DNA from: Trebouxia sp. TZW2008
Lineage: Eukaryota; Chlorophyta; Trebouxiophyceae; Trebouxiales; Trebouxiaceae
NCBI GenBank assembly: GCA_002118135.1
Contig: BDIU01000378.1
Location: forward strand, 62,001-126,000
Direction of reading: 5' to 3'
DNA length: 64,000 bases
Below are positions 36,399-51,237 of this stretch, piece by piece. The translations under genes were made by a program, and so were the position numbers. The notes below the pieces were generated by a model. That model did no database searches. It saw nothing but the letters and a program-made list of their open reading frames with translations, and was not told the DNA's origin. Numbering within the stretch: position 1 is the first letter of the stretch; each line of letters begins with the position of its first letter.

Positions 36399-36848
36399 GG
36401 ATCAAGGCCATAGCAAGTCAGCAGCCTTTGGCGAGGTGCGGGAGCAAGCTTGGCCAAAGATGTACCTTTTACTGGGTTGTACTGAACAGTTTGTGAGCTT
36501 CTCAGACAGTGGCTTGAAGACCATGCACACATTCCTCACAAAGCGCCTGTTGGCATAGACATGCATACCCTGACAGTCAATGCTGTGGCCAGCAGCACAG
36601 CAGGTGCAACAGCAGCAGCTGTGACAACGCCTTGTGGTGTTGTGAAAACAAAGTTGCAGACTAGAGATGCTCAGCTTGCACGCAAGGGCACTTCAGACTG
36701 TCTGGTCCATGTGGCCAAAACAGGAGGGGCAAAAGCCCTGTTCTGAGGCTGGGAGCCGCGCACATTGCGAACTGCTGCAGCATACGGCATCCTCATGTCT
36801 AGCTATGAGATCTACAAGGGAGTTTACACCACACGTCATCTTGGCTGA
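36399..36848 (+). pseudogene. Carrier pseudogene (exon 5 only), copy 2
   Basis: This aligns over its full length with exon 5 of the intact carrier (20270-20719). Exons 1-4 are missing. In the aligned frame there are two nonsense codons: TGA at 36483-36485, replacing the Trp of LYW, and TGA at 36744-36746, replacing the Ser of ALFSGW. The third-repeat signature TPFD has become TPCG (36627-36638), losing the essential Asp. It is converging on gene C, as the intact carrier does on gene B. Confidence 0.9.
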
Positions 36849-37733
36849 GAAAAAGAACAGATTGCTTGTCCTTAGGCAGGATATGACTTGCTTTTCTTGG
36901 CTGCATTAGGAACAATGCAAGTCCTGTTGAATCTGCATGCTTGTATGCTTGTTGTGTACTTATTGTGTACCTGCATGTTGCCTTCTTTTATACTGCTGCT
37001 TGCCAAGCCTAGCTTTGTGGCAATGCAAAGTCATTGCGTGCTTGCGCATTGCAATAAATGCTCTTGAGAATCAGACCTGTTACAGTGACTAGTCCTGTGA
37101 CAAATCTGAAGCCGTCAACACGGGCTCTTGAAGTTGTTGTCTATTGCGTGCAAGCATCGAGCTGACACCATTGTTCAGCACAATAGCAGTGGTAGTCCAA
37201 TTTCTGCAGCAGGCGCATGCTGTTGCAGCAGCATAATGATAGCAGCTATCAGCAGCACTTCACAGTCATGACCACAGTCACGTGCACTGCAGCAACGAAA
37301 TGATCTGCAGTTTGTTATGCGACATGACATGGTGCTATCACATCGTGCACTGATGATCTGATGATCAGATCCTGTATGGGCGTGTCAGTCATGTTGCCTG
37401 TTGAGACTATGCTTCAAACCCGTAGCAACTTCTTCAAGTACTGTAAAAACGTAGAGGTTGTCTGGAATCAATACAGACATGTAAGGATGTGAGCAAAATC
37501 AAATGTTGTTTTCGCAAAACCGTTGATAAGCTGTAAGCAGTTGAAAGCAATTCAGATCGGTCACGAGGCGGCACTTTTATGAAAGCATCCTGAAGCAATA
37601 ATCAGGAGAGAATACAGGTACGACTGATGGCACTAGCCATGGCTTGCAAATCAACTGGTGTAGTATATTATAATCTAGAGGGCTATAGGGCTTGTGATGA
37701 ACCATATCCCATACTCAATAAAGTGCTTGGGGT

Positions 37734-40700
37734 TCAATGATTCAGTCCCCATCTGAGTCTTTTTGGAGGCTCCTGCAGCATTGCATCATAAGTCACAACA
37801 TGCCAGCACAAATTGTAACTGTGCTTGTGAGGTGTTGCGAGAGCTTTGGTGGTGGTGTGCTTGGTGACATACCATGCAATGTGATATTGCCTTGATGTCA
37901 ATGTGAGATGCAACCAAAGGCTTGCTCACATGTGTGTCAGCTCAACAAGCAATGCGTCGTGTGTCTGTACACCACAGAAAGGCACTGCACCAAGCCTGGA
38001 ATGCTGAAGGTACAAAGCTGTTTCCGCAAGGAAAAGTCTAAAGCTTACCTGACTCTCAGGGTCCTCCTCATGTCGCCGCTTGCTGCCTAGTGCGGCAACA
38101 GTGGCAGTCTCCACCTCCGCATCCTCAACAACTGGAACTACCTCTTCTTGTTCACCCTCATCAACCGTCACTGCTAAATCTTCCTCTACTTCCGCAGCTG
38201 ATCCCTGACCAGACTGAACACCATCTATGACTGCGCTCCCTGACACACTAGCCGCTACAGCAGCACTGTCTGCTGTGACTTGTGGCGCTGTCTGTGAAGC
38301 CTGAGCTGTGCTCGGCATTTGCCCCGCCATATCATAGCCCCAGGGTGCAGTACCATTGACAAAATCACCTGTCACTGCCTCAAAGACGCTGTCCACTAAG
38401 GCGTCCAGCTGTGACTCAGACTGCTCTGGCAGCATCTGTGGCTGCTGCTGCTGTGGCTGCTGCTGCTGTGGCTGCTGCTGCTGTGCCTGCTGCTGCTGTT
38501 GTGTCTGCTGCTGCTGGCAGTTGGAAGCCCTCTGAGACGCTGAGCCATAGAGACCCTGTCCAACCGCAAACCTGGTGCTAAGGGCCAGGATGTCGGCTGC
38601 CAGCTCTACAGGGTTGGGTGTGGCAGGATCCTTGTAGCACCAAGGCAGAGGCGGCCTGCCTCCAAGGGCGTTTGGTGCCACCTCTGCTTCACCCACTGCA
38701 GCATACAAAACTTTTCATGATTACTTAGATAAAATTTAGAGCATTCTGGCTAGGTGCTAGTGCTGTCTCGCTTGGCTGTTGTTTATGTCTGAGCCAATGT
38801 GCAGAGCTGCAGCTAGAATGATAGGAAGCTGTAAGCAGATGCGCTTGCATGAGACCAGACCAATACAAAAAGGACCGACAGACCAGCTTAGACAATTGAT
38901 GCAAGTTGTGGATCTATGACAATCAACACCATTGGCGCCTCAACGTTGGCAAATTGAGCAGCAAACTGCTGACACACGACAAGAACAAAGCCCTTACCTG
39001 TGGAAAGGCGCCGACATGAGTAATGATGCACAATGCTATGAGGTTAGGACACTGCAGTCACTGCTTTAGCGGCCAAAATAATGATGAGCTGTGTGTTGAG
39101 AGTAGTAACATCTGTCAATACCAGCATGTAAGTCCTGATTGCAAAACACATTTACACTGCACCAGATTGGCAGCTTTCTCCATACACAAAAAACCAATCA
39201 GAATGTGTTGTAGAGCTAAATATGCAGTAATTGCATTTGCAGCAACTGAATGCATGATCATTACCTTGCTGGGCAGCTGCAACATCTGACACAGCACCCA
39301 CATCCTGCTGCACCATTTCATCTTGCCTCAAAGCGGCAACATCCATCAGCAGTAGGGCTGCTGCAGCATCTGAGTCTGAGTCACCGTCATCATCATCATC
39401 TGACTCAGTGTCACTGCTGTCTGAGTCGACGTCATCATCTGACTCGGTAGCGCTGCTCTCTGAGTCAGTGTGAGTGTTGGTGTTTCCTAAGTCAGACTTG
39501 CCACATGACTCACTGCTGATGGTGTCAAGGTCAGAGTCAGAGTCACTGCTGCTGCTGTCCGGCTCAGAGTCACTACTGCTGCTGCTGGTGCTGTCTGCGT
39601 CAGATTCAGTGGTGATCTCTGAAGGCCCAATGATGTCCAGCAATTCAGCTAAGAATCCTCCCACTGGCACCAGCTGTGAGCCGCCTTCTGCTGCCGGCTG
39701 CTGCTGAGCCTGTTGTGCATGCTGAGCCTGCTGGGCATCCTCAGACGGTCCAGGCTTTACGTCTGAGCCAGCTGGCAGCATGATATCGTCTTCAGCTGGC
39801 AAGTGCTGACTGCCCCTGTCATCAGCAATGGCATGCTGTGCCTGCTGAGGCTGCTGCTGTGCATGCTGAGCCTGCTGTGCATCATCAAAATGTGCAGGGC
39901 CGGAGCCTTCGTCAGCTGGCATCATGAGCTCATCCCCTTTTATCTCATCATCCTCACAGTCAAAATAATGCTCAAAGCTGAGCAACTTCTCCCTGCCCGC
40001 GTCATCAGCAGCGGTATCTGACTCCTCCACAAATGCCTCCAGCTCAGCAGCAAACGCCTCAATGTCCAGCTCGCCATCACCTTGGTTTTGCTGTGGCTGC
40101 TGCATCAGGCCATCTTGCTCTTGGTCTTCAGCCTGCATGAGGCAACAGCATGCTGTGATGCTTGCACTGTGTTGGACAAGATGACTACCTTATGGACCCG
40201 GGGTGCCTGAGTAAGACAGAGAACAATATCCATGCTCCAGCCAGCCAACATGGCATACTGCATGTGCCACAAAACGGCAATGACTGTGTAACAGCAACAC
40301 TCAGCAAGATGAGGACATGTCATGTCATGAAGCGCTGATGCGTCGCTCACTTGTAATCCGCCCACTCACCGCCACCGACTACATGTTGTACAAGGAACTA
40401 GCAACGCAGATGTGACAATCGTGGGGTGCTGTGGCTTGGTGCAGCAGTGAGGTGACTGCTCACAGCGGCTGATATTTTACTTAAGCCATTGGATGTGAGA
40501 CCAATGTGCTACCCAGTACATGGAGAGACCCGCCTTGCATCATGAGGACTCAGTGAAGTCTCGAGTCAATCAGTCATTCACTCAGACATATCTTACTTCT
40601 AGCACAAGAGCATATGCTATCCATAATATGAAAAAGACCCAGCTTGTGTCATGAGACCCCAAGAGACCCTGAAACCTTCGTTGATCCAAACAGTTGATCT

Positions 40701-43700
40701 CCTAGCACAGGTGCAGAGACAGACATTCCTGTTTCAGTTGCCAGCAACATCCTCCAAATACCATACTCTTCACAAGGGCAGGGTGTCATACAAAAATTGT
40801 CAGCAGGACCTACCTTTGACACAGGCAGTGCTTGTTGCATGCAGCTTTGCGCAGCTTGCTGCTGCATAATGAAACTGTGAGTCCATGACCCTAGACAGCG
40901 ATAGCCCTGAGGCAACCTCCCATGCTAGACACACGCACAAGACCTACCTGTGAAGTCAAGCAGTGTCTGTTATAGGCGGCTGTGTGCAGCTTGCTGCCCT
41001 TCAACTTGCCACGCTGCTCTGCTGTGCTCCCAAACTGGTCAAGCTCCATTGGCACAACGCCGCCTGCATGTACCAAACAAACATTGCAACCAATGTCAGC
41101 TTTGTAAGGTCTCTGTTGCATGGAGCTGTGTGCAACTCGCTGCTGTTGAACTTGCCATGCTGCTCTGCTGTGCTGTCAAACCTTTCCAGCTCCATTGGAA
41201 CCATTCCGCCTGCAGGCACTAAGCACTCTTTCCAGGCATGGCTAACACACTGATATATACTGAAGTTGCTCTTCATAATGTCTGCATTTGTTACCATAGA
41301 TTGCCCTCATACCACATTGTACTTACTCACAGATACCACTGCAGTCAGAATGCAGTGAATCGCTCCCAATTGCTGTATCCTTACACTGAGAATGTCCTTA
41401 TACCAAGCGTCCTTTACCAAGACGTTACTGTACAGGCAAATGCAGTGAGCTGATGTCTCACTACCTGAGAATTTGTGACGTCCTTCTGAACGGTGAATTT
41501 TGTTTTGCACAAACAGAACGAAGTCTGCTCTTTCCGTGTCAAAACTGCTTCTTTCTGCCAAAATCAGCATGTTTCCCCTTCAGGATCTTTCCACAAGTGT
41601 GCTATAAATGGCAAATTGACAGCTGAAGCAGATCCCTATGCCCTGATGCCACATGTGAATATCACACAAGAGTCATGCTGAATCAGCAGATATGCCTGAA
41701 GGTTGATCAGCACTTCAAAGAGAGGCAAAATGGGAAGTCGTCACACTGCTGACACATCATGCTGGGGGGTACGATACCCCAAGGGGGTATCTTTCGGGGT
41801 ACGGGGAGTTGTACCCCAAACCCGGGACCTTTGCGGCCATGTTAAGGGTCAGAGGTGCTTTGCAGTGATACAGCAGCACCTTACAGAATTTCAGTTATAA
41901 TTCTGCAGTGCTTCAATGGTAATCAATAGTGACTCAGCGCATTCACAAACATGTACAAGCGGTGATGATCACGACCAAGGCCAGATTGTCAAACATGCAC
42001 AGCAAGTAAGCATCACATGTCTGTATGAACACACCTGTGTGGGTCAGGGGAAACTTCTGGCTGTGACTGAGTTGACTGCCACGCATACACAAGAAGATGA
42101 AGAGGTGTAGTGATGTCAGACCATGTACCTGTGCGAGGTGGGTGGTCCCTCTGGGCTGTGATGACAGCTGTGGCGATTTGCTTCAGCTTGGGAACACGTC
42201 TTAGTCTTGAGTTCCAGTTGGGGTGGTCATACCCCCGCCTGACCCCCACCTCCTCACCCACTATCTGCCCCTCAACGTACTGTGTGTGCTGTGTGATGCA
42301 CCAGGGCACGCTGCCCAGGGATCTGTACATCACTGAGGTTGTGCCAGTCGCCACACTCTCTGTTGGCAGACCCTGGAGTGACAACCTTGTGGGAATCAAG
42401 CCCTGGATCACGGAGGGTGACAGCGGGGGGGCTGGTGGGAGGGCCACCTTGGGGTCTGATTGGATGGCTGCTGAAGGGCTTGCTGTGGGGTTTGCTGGGA
42501 GGGCGACTGAGGGGTGTGGTGGGGTCACCCTTGCAGAAGAGGCTGGGGGATCTGCTGGGGGGGCTACCTGGGGCTCTTGTGGGGGGCCTGCTGCAAGTCC
42601 TGCTGTGGCGTTTGCTAAGGGGGCGATTGGGGGTGCTGGTGGGATCACCCTTGCAGCAGAGGCTGGGGGGTCTGCTGGGGATGTGTAGAGGGGGCATACT
42701 GGGGCTACCCCTACAGGTGCTCCTGGGGGGTCTGCTGGTGGATCTACTGGAAGTTGTGGGGAAGGGGTGTTGTTTGAGTCTGTGCTGCGGTCAGCTGTGG
42801 CTTGAGACTCAAGGGCTAGCTGCAGGCTTTGGGCTGTGGCCACCCATGAAGATTCTGCTTCTGTGCTGTCAGGAGAGCTGTCCTCTGATACTGTGCTTCC
42901 ATCTGACATGCTGCACGCGCTGTCATCTGATGCTGTGTCTGAGGCTGCACTCTGAGCTCTGGGTGCTGTAGCGGCCTCATCACTGCTCCGCTACAACAAC
43001 AAGGATATCCTTGAGGCAAGCTGACAAATGACAGATACCGCGCAAAGTGAGCTTGGAAACACACCACCTATTGTCCCCCAGAGCTGCTGAGGGGAAAATA
43101 GCATGACAAGCAATCATGCCTGGGTACGAGTGAGTGTGATAGCCAGGTAGCATCATGCGTACCCAGTACGGAATGCAGGATGATAAAGAAGAGTGCAGGG
43201 TGGCAAAGGGGGCCCAGGCTGATGAAGAAGAATGCAGGGTGTCGGAAACGAGCGCAGGCTGGTAAAGAAGAGTGCAGGCCAATTATTCTGAGCCATGGAG
43301 AAGGGTGCAGACTGTTGAAGGAGAGTGCAGGTTGGTGATTCAGGCTGATGAAGAAAAGTATACCTGAAGAGCCAAAGCCAGCTCCTGTTGCTCAGCTGCG
43401 TCCATCTTAGGCTCCCTTGCATCCCTTGACGCACCTGCATCCCAAGATATTTGTCAGTCTATCAAAAGCAATGCGTGAATGAGCAAGGAGCCAAAAATCT
43501 CATGTGATTCATGATATCAATATTGGCGTCCAGCTAATACTCTTGGCAACATTAGCTCTGCTGAGCAGGTGATATGCATACTGGTTTGTACTGATTCAGT
43601 CAGCAAATCCTCATATGCCATGCTCATATCAGCAGTGCGTGAAGCAGTTGCAATAACATGAGGTGTCGAGGGGCAATATGGTTTTGCAGAAATGCAGAAT

Positions 43701-46700
43701 TGGTGGTGTTGGTGGTGGCGCAAGCATTTAGCTTTGCCTTCTCATATAAAAACGCCACAGGATATGTAAGCAAGCAAGCATGCCTTGTGTGTATTGCGTC
43801 GTGTAGCAACACCAACAACTGCATTAATGGTTGTGTTGCTGTGCAGCATCCAAAACCAGCAGCAAGGCCAACTGACTTGAGCTGTGCTTCAGACAAATGC
43901 AGCAGCAAACACAGAGCTAAGTATGTTCACCAGGAAGGCACAAACTGCCATGCTGTCAAGCGACAACTGTGAAAGGCATACTTCTGAGATGAGCATTTGC
44001 CCTGCAGTCCAAAACAGAAGACAAGCGAACGAATCAAACCATGAGAGGGAAACCAGGGGCTGCTCACCTGGACCAATTGCAGCACAGCTGTCAGGCTGAG
44101 CTGACTCAGCTGCTGTGACACCAGTCATGTGCCCATCAGTCATGTGACCATCAGAGTCCATGACACGGCTTGGCTGACCACAGTTCTGATCCTCTTCGAC
44201 CCTGTCAGCGCACTCTGTCAGCCTGGGGTTTTTGGCCAAGAGCTGTGCCGCATCTGCCCTGGATGAGTCATCCTGCAAGTGCAGGAAGTACAGTTGAGTG
44301 TTGTATTGCATTGCGCATGTTGAAGTCATTTTTGTGATGCAGAAAAAGGTATTCTGGTCTTCTTGATCTCTGCCAGCACAGTCTGTCAGCATGGGGTTGT
44401 TGGCCAAGGGCTGTGATGCATCTGCCCTAGATGACTCACCCTGCAGATGGCCAAGGACACTTAGATGTCATACTGTTTTGTACATATCCATGCCATGTCA
44501 GCCGCAGAAGTGGTTCACGACTGATGCCTTATATGAGTCAATCTGCATTTGCCCAAATACAGTAGCATGTAGCAAGCCTCAGCGTATAACCTCATATGCG
44601 GAATGCAAGTTGTGACGCTGCCAGTGGATCAACAAGGCAATGACAACACACACAATGGACAAATGTTGAGAGAGCCGAAATATGCAAATAATTTCCTGAC
44701 CTACGACAAGTCTTGTAACAAGGCCAGCCAAAATCATCAGCGCAACATAGGGCACAAACGACAGAACGAAGCTAATTCTACCTTGTTGCCAGGCACATGC
44801 CTGGCTGCCAGTGCAGCTGCCTTCATGTTTCTGCTGCTCCCTGCCTTGCGAGCAATCCTGCCAGCTGAAACTGTCCCCATCGTGAAGAATGAGGGGATTC
44901 CACTTGCAGTGACGCCCTCGGCATAATCACTACCATCAGCACTAGCATCAGACGCAGCATCAGGGCTATCAGTCATCTGCTGGGTTAGCTGCCCTTGGCC
45001 CTGTCCTGCCTGCCCAACTGCTGAGTGAGGTCCCGTGGCCACAGCATCTGCCTCGCCACTGCCCACCTTCTGGTACTTCTTGGCATGGAAGCCAGATGGT
45101 GTTATTGCCTCGGCCTACACATATCAGACCAGACCGCCTTGGTTATTGTGTTCAGGAAAGCATTTGTCTGCAGCAAAGAAGACAATTGATGCAGTCCGAT
45201 GGTCTGAGCATTGGCCTCGCCTTGACCCGCATTCCTATACTTCTTCACGTGAAGACTATCGGGTGTCACCACCTCAGTCTTCTGCGTAAGTTGACAAAAG
45301 ACGTCCTGCTACAATGCAAGTAAATACATTTGGTGCTTTAACAATTTTGGAAAACCACCAAAAATGTATTGGCAAGAATTGTATAGATTTCACCAAGACA
45401 AAGCATATGGCATCCTTGGCAGTTTGCGTAACTCAGTACTCCTGCCATTACACCCATTATTCGTGGCAATGACAATCAGCAGCCAAATGTATTTACTTCA
45501 ATGCAGTGACAACTGGATACAATGACAAGCTTCAGGGCAATCAGTGCAGTCATTGCAACACAGAATCACCCTAAAGGAGTTGACAACTTGGTACAGTGAT
45601 GACTTCATGGTGATCAGTGCAGTCATTGTGACGACAAGTTGATTTACCTCAGAAGCAGGCTCAGCAGGGCGCTTGCCCAGAAGGGAGGGCACTTCCACCT
45701 GCCCCACAGCTGTGTCCTTGCCCTGCTCAGCAGCCCCTGCCATGCCAGATGCAGTGGCAGAACCAGGAGGGGTTGTCACCCTCATCCAGTCTGGGGTGCC
45801 TGCCACAGCCTCTGAGAACTCTGATGCTGCTGCTGAATTGCTGTCTCTCCATGGCGTGAGGGTCGTTGCATCGATACTGACTGTCCCTGAGGCAGGAGTT
45901 GTGTCAGGCACCACAGAGTCATCACCTGGAACAAACTGACAAAAGGTTACAAGCATGACCATCTGCGGGGAACAGGCATGCACAAATGGACAGACAGAGA
46001 GACAGATGCACAGGCATACAGACAGACAAATTGGCTGGGAGGAAGAGGGCATGAGTAGACACGCAGACAGACAGACAGACAGGCAAAGACACAGACAGAT
46101 ATACAGACGAATGCATCAACAGACAGACAGAGACAGACAGACAAACCGGCTCAGCAGACAATTGTGACAGGTCTGAATTGCGGCTTGGCAACAACAGAAG
46201 TCATGAAGGCTCACCAGTTGACTCATACAAGGGGTTGGAGCTCAGTGGAGGGCTAACGCTGCCGCCAGTCGTTGATGGCACAGCTGGGGACACTCCTGGC
46301 AGGCTGCCACTCAAGGGCAATGGGGCGTTTTGGAACAGCCCTGAAGGGCTATCTCCAGAGGGCAGTCGGGCAGTTTGGAACAGCCCTGGAAGGCTGCCAC
46401 CAGAGGGAGATGTGCCAGTTGGCAATAGCCCTGCCAAACAGTCAGCACCATCTGCATCTCCTGAGTGGGGACTGAAGTGGGATGCCAGGGCCCCTGTAGT
46501 GGTGGCTGGGGTCAAGGTGGGTAGTCCCACGATGGGTGAAAGGGCCGCCATCAAACCATCTGCCATATCCTGCTGACCATTCTTGCCGGCCTGCTGTGCA
46601 GACATAGCTGCACCACCTGCAAGTACAACAGACATTTGTAACTGACAATTCAGATGTGTGTTACATCAACATACAGCTGCTTGCTTCTACCACATGGCCC

Positions 46701-49700
46701 ACATGACACAAACACGTCATAAGTCAAGGTCGTCACTGCTGTGTTCTGATCAAGTTGTACAGAAGCTTCTCCTTGAACAACTGACTTTGGTCATCATGGA
46801 AAATGTCCTGACGTCAAAATGTTCTTGCCCAAACACGTCCTAAAAAGCAGTCCGTCTAGTCGGGGCATTACCTGTTGGATGGATTGGAGTCAAGACAGCT
46901 AAATCCAGCCATTGTGAGACATGGTTCTAACACTAACAACAGAGTCGTTATCAATGAGGCACGGCTCTGTGTTCACATGTGCAATTCAGGGCGAATTGTG
47001 GGGCAAGCAACCTGGGACAAACTACTCAGTAAATAGCGATATACCTGCTGTGTGAGTTGGAATCTGTGGCCACCCAACGGCTGCTGTGTGCTAAACTGCT
47101 GTCAGCACAGGCATCTGCACAATGGCTGACAAAGACTGCATCATGTTGTTGGACTGTAATACAATTGCAAGGCGAACAAGGTGGGACACAGTGTTCAGCT
47201 GATGCGATCATACCTGGTGCATAGGTTGGTATCTGTGGCGAATCAATGGCTGCTGTCTGCCCCTCCACTGAATTGGCAGTGGTGTCAACGCAGGCCTCCT
47301 CACAAGGGGAGACAAAGTTCCATCATGTTACTGTGATGTTTGAATTACAAGGCAAGCAAGGTGGGAGCGTGCAGCAGATGAGAGCGTACTTGATGCATGT
47401 GTTGGACTCTGTGGCCACCCAATGGCTGCTGTCTGCCGCTCTGCTGAAGTTGGCAGTGATGTCAATGCAGTCAAGTCCACAATGGTGTACAAAGACTCCA
47501 TCATGCTGGGCAGCAGGCCTGGGCTTTGCCCCATAGGCTGATTGGGACTGTTGGTGACATCCTCAATGCCGGTGACATGCTCCGTGATGGATGTGGATGC
47601 CCTCCTTCGTACCTGCAGCCACAGGGCACAAGGTGACCAACGTGCATAACTGGAAGAGCAGTCACGTGCAAACTACAAGCAATCTGTCATTAGTTGAGTT
47701 GCGTTCAGTGCTGAAGGCTGGTTGGAACTTCCAGTAATGTTGAAGAAAGGCGTCTACATGCATCATCCAGGACGTCGCCAGCACTGAGGACTGCATCGCT
47801 GCTGACTGCCAATGATGTCCTCAATGATGTATGTCAATGCCCTCCTTGGAACCTGCAGCCATATGCCAAGTCACAAGACATCCGTTATGCATTGATGAGA
47901 TACTGGTCATGGGTGAACGCAAGCAATCTATCAACAGCAAACAGTGCTGAAGACTAAACAGGACTGTCAGTGACATCCTCAATGAAGAGCAAGTAGATAT
48001 GCTCATTGGCACCTGCAGCTGCATGCAATGTCACAGGATGACCACCATGCCCTGGTGAGATAACAGTAATGTGGGCTACAAGCAATCTGTCATTAGCAAA
48101 GTTGCTATCAATGCTGAAGACTGTTTAGGTCTGTCAGTGACATCCTCAAGGATGCAAGTGTGCGACCTCGTTGACATATCATCGTTGACATGACAGAGAA
48201 CATCCACTTGCATCCTTGAGGATATCACCTGGCAGTCCCAACCAGACTTCACCACTGAACGCAACTTTGCTATTGATCAAGCATTTTTGCAAATGCCAGC
48301 ACAGTTGCAGCATGTCTTGTTACCGAGATGTAGGCATAGCCCACAAAGAGGGAATGCCTTACAAGTGGGCATCAGGCGCCAGGACTTGGTTCAAACATCG
48401 CTGTCAATGCCACAGCAGTCACAGCACGGCTGACATCCGATATGATAAGCAGACCGCACAAGCAGGCTTGCAGTCCTTGCACTTGTTTGCAAGGATCTAT
48501 CAGATGCCAGGACCAAGCCTTCTTGCCATTTCCACCACAGTCACAGCGGAATTGACATCTGCAATAGTGAGTACAGTCCACAAAGACAGCACGTATCCAA
48601 ATGTGCATCAGACCCCAGGACCTGGTATCGTCATTTGCTGCGAATGTCAGCATAGTCGCAGCATGCATTGCATTCAAGATGCTGAGTGCAACTCACAAAG
48701 CGAGATTGTGTTTCACTGCAAATGTATATCCGCAGCACGGCTTACATCAGTTGTGGTAACACTGCGCCTGTTGGCATGAGTGTGTGATGCACCCACCCCT
48801 GTATGGGGGCCGCCCTGGGGGGCTGCCTGCCTAATGGCCTGGTTGTCCGCTTCCATACTAGTGACCAAGTTCTGCAGGCGGGCCACCTCAGCCTCCAGAC
48901 AACCCACTTTACTCTTCCAGCCAGAGCCTGCAACATAACAGCCTCAGGCAACCCTGCTTATGATTGCAGGTGTCATTGTCGGGTGCATACAGGCCACCTC
49001 AGCCGCTAGGTCACGCACTTTGCCCTGCAGCCAGAGCCTGCAACACACCAGAGCATGTTGAGGCTGAAAATCTAGCTTATGGCATGTGTGCTGCCTTCCA
49101 TATGCTTGGTCTGGGGCTGCCTTTTTGTGTTGCAAGCTCTAGCTTGAAGGACAAAGTGGGTTGCTTAGAGGCTGAAGTGGCTTGCCTGCAGAAGTTGATG
49201 CCCACCATGGAAGGCAGCAGTGTATGCCTTCCACGATAGTGAACAACTTCTGCAGGCAAGCTACCTCAGCCTCCAAGCTGTCCACTTGCTTGTTCAGGCC
49301 AGAGCCTGCAACACGTCAGAGCAGCATGAGGCAAGCAAGCTCACAGGCGATGCTGAATGCATTATCTGCCCTGCACATGAATCTTCCGACTATCCACGCA
49401 ACCCACTTTGTCCTTTGAGCCAAAGCCTGCAACATCTGCAAGGCAGGCTCAGGCCATATACACCGCTGATGCTTCTAGATGCAAGACCATGTATATCACT
49501 GACTGCTGTAGGGCAGCCACCTCAGCCCCCAAGTGATTCGCAACAGAGCAGCCTCAGGCTAAGGAGCTTGCTTCTAAGATGTCACGCTTTCGCTGCAAAG
49601 GAGCTATACATGAGCCTTGCAGAGTATCCAGCCAGCGCCTGCAACATGTTAGAGCAGCATGAGGCTAAAACTTCTGCTGTAATTCTAGATGCAACATCTT

Positions 49701-51237
49701 CACTGCTTACAAGCCACAGATGAGCAGTCTAGACTGTCCAGCCAACCCTCTTTGTCCTTGCAGCCAAGGCCCGCAACACACCAGAGCACGCTCACGAACA
49801 CAAGTTAATGGCACACAAGATCAATCATTGCGCAGTTGCTGCAGTGTATTGCAAATTCAAGTCACACATGCAGGCAAGTCACTTCACACTGCAAACTTGG
49901 TGCTGTGATTGACGCCATGTACAGTATTGCAGATAGGGCCAGAAAGCCGTGATCTGCATCACAGGTTGATAGAACGGTGTTGACTGACAGTGGGACAATA
50001 CTCATCTTGCAGGCATCAACCTGCAGCAACACTCATGTTCACATTTCCCTGTTGCTGTCATCTTCAAAACAACTCATACACGCAGAGAATTTTCATGAAA
50101 CAGTGAGTCCATGCACAGTATGGCACATAGGGCGAGAAGGTTTAAGACCTGGAATTTGACAAGGCACCAGACTCAAGGGCCCGCCAAACCTCGACACAGC
50201 ACTGCTTGTGTAGGCATCAGATAAATGCAAACTCACATTCATTGAGATGCTCCTGTTGCTGCAGTGCAGTAGCCATCTGTGCCTCCTGGGCTGAGGCTTC
50301 AAGAGTGGCATGCTGCTCTCGCATGCTCTCTAGCTCTCCTTGCAGAGCTGCACTTCTGCGCTCCTCAGCTGCATCTGCACCCATCACAAGCATGTTGGCG
50401 CAGCAACAATCTGGATTGCACTGAAGCTTGCAGCCTCAAACCCACACCATACAAAGTTGATGAGATCTCAGAACAAAGTGTCTGTAAGCTTCATGATAGC
50501 GTGCTTATTCAGTGCAGGTGGGGTTCGACTCTGTTCAGGATAACAAGCTGCAGAGGCAAAAGCTGCAGCAAGCAAAATCATTTGACTGCAAGCTGTGGGG
50601 TGTCAAGACTTACATTGCTCCACAGCATGTTGCTTCTGCTGTTGTTCTGAAGCAAGCTGCTGTGAAAAAGCTTCCACGATCTTCTCAGCATCAGCCACCT
50701 TGTTGCGTACTGACTGCTGAGACACACGAGCCATCTTTAGAACCCTTTGATGCTTAACGTGAGCCTCAAACAGCGCCTCAATCAGGCCCTTCTCCTTTTC
50801 ACCAGCCATTTCTTGGACTGTGCTCAGCTTGGTGGCCAGAGTTTCATCTGTTGATCAACAGCAGAGTGTCAAAGTGAAGCACACTGGACGCATATGCAGT
50901 GGTGAAACATTTGTACACCCACAGACAACTAGGCAAGCGCAGTTCCAGCGTTGCGGGTATGCACTGTGCAGATGTTGAATCATCTAGGATGCTTGTTTCA
51001 CAATAGAAACCATGTATGTAGAGACTGCAACCAACAGGTAAGTAAATGTGGAGATGCCACTCACTCTTGGATTCAAGACAGGCACACTTCTGCTGCCAGC
51101 TGTTGAGTTGCTGCTGTGCTTCTGTCTGACTACACACAGCAGCGTCCATCTGGTGAGCTAGGTGTGCCATATCTTCAGCCTGCTGCTGCAGCTTCTGGTG
51201 AAACTCAGCCATCTGCTGATGCTCTAATGTTGCAGGC

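Noticed and set aside
45955..46167. Open frames rich in Arg/Gln/Thr or Cys/Leu/Val across the GACA repeat (also 63492-63725)
   Set aside because: They are translations of a simple repeat in an intron.
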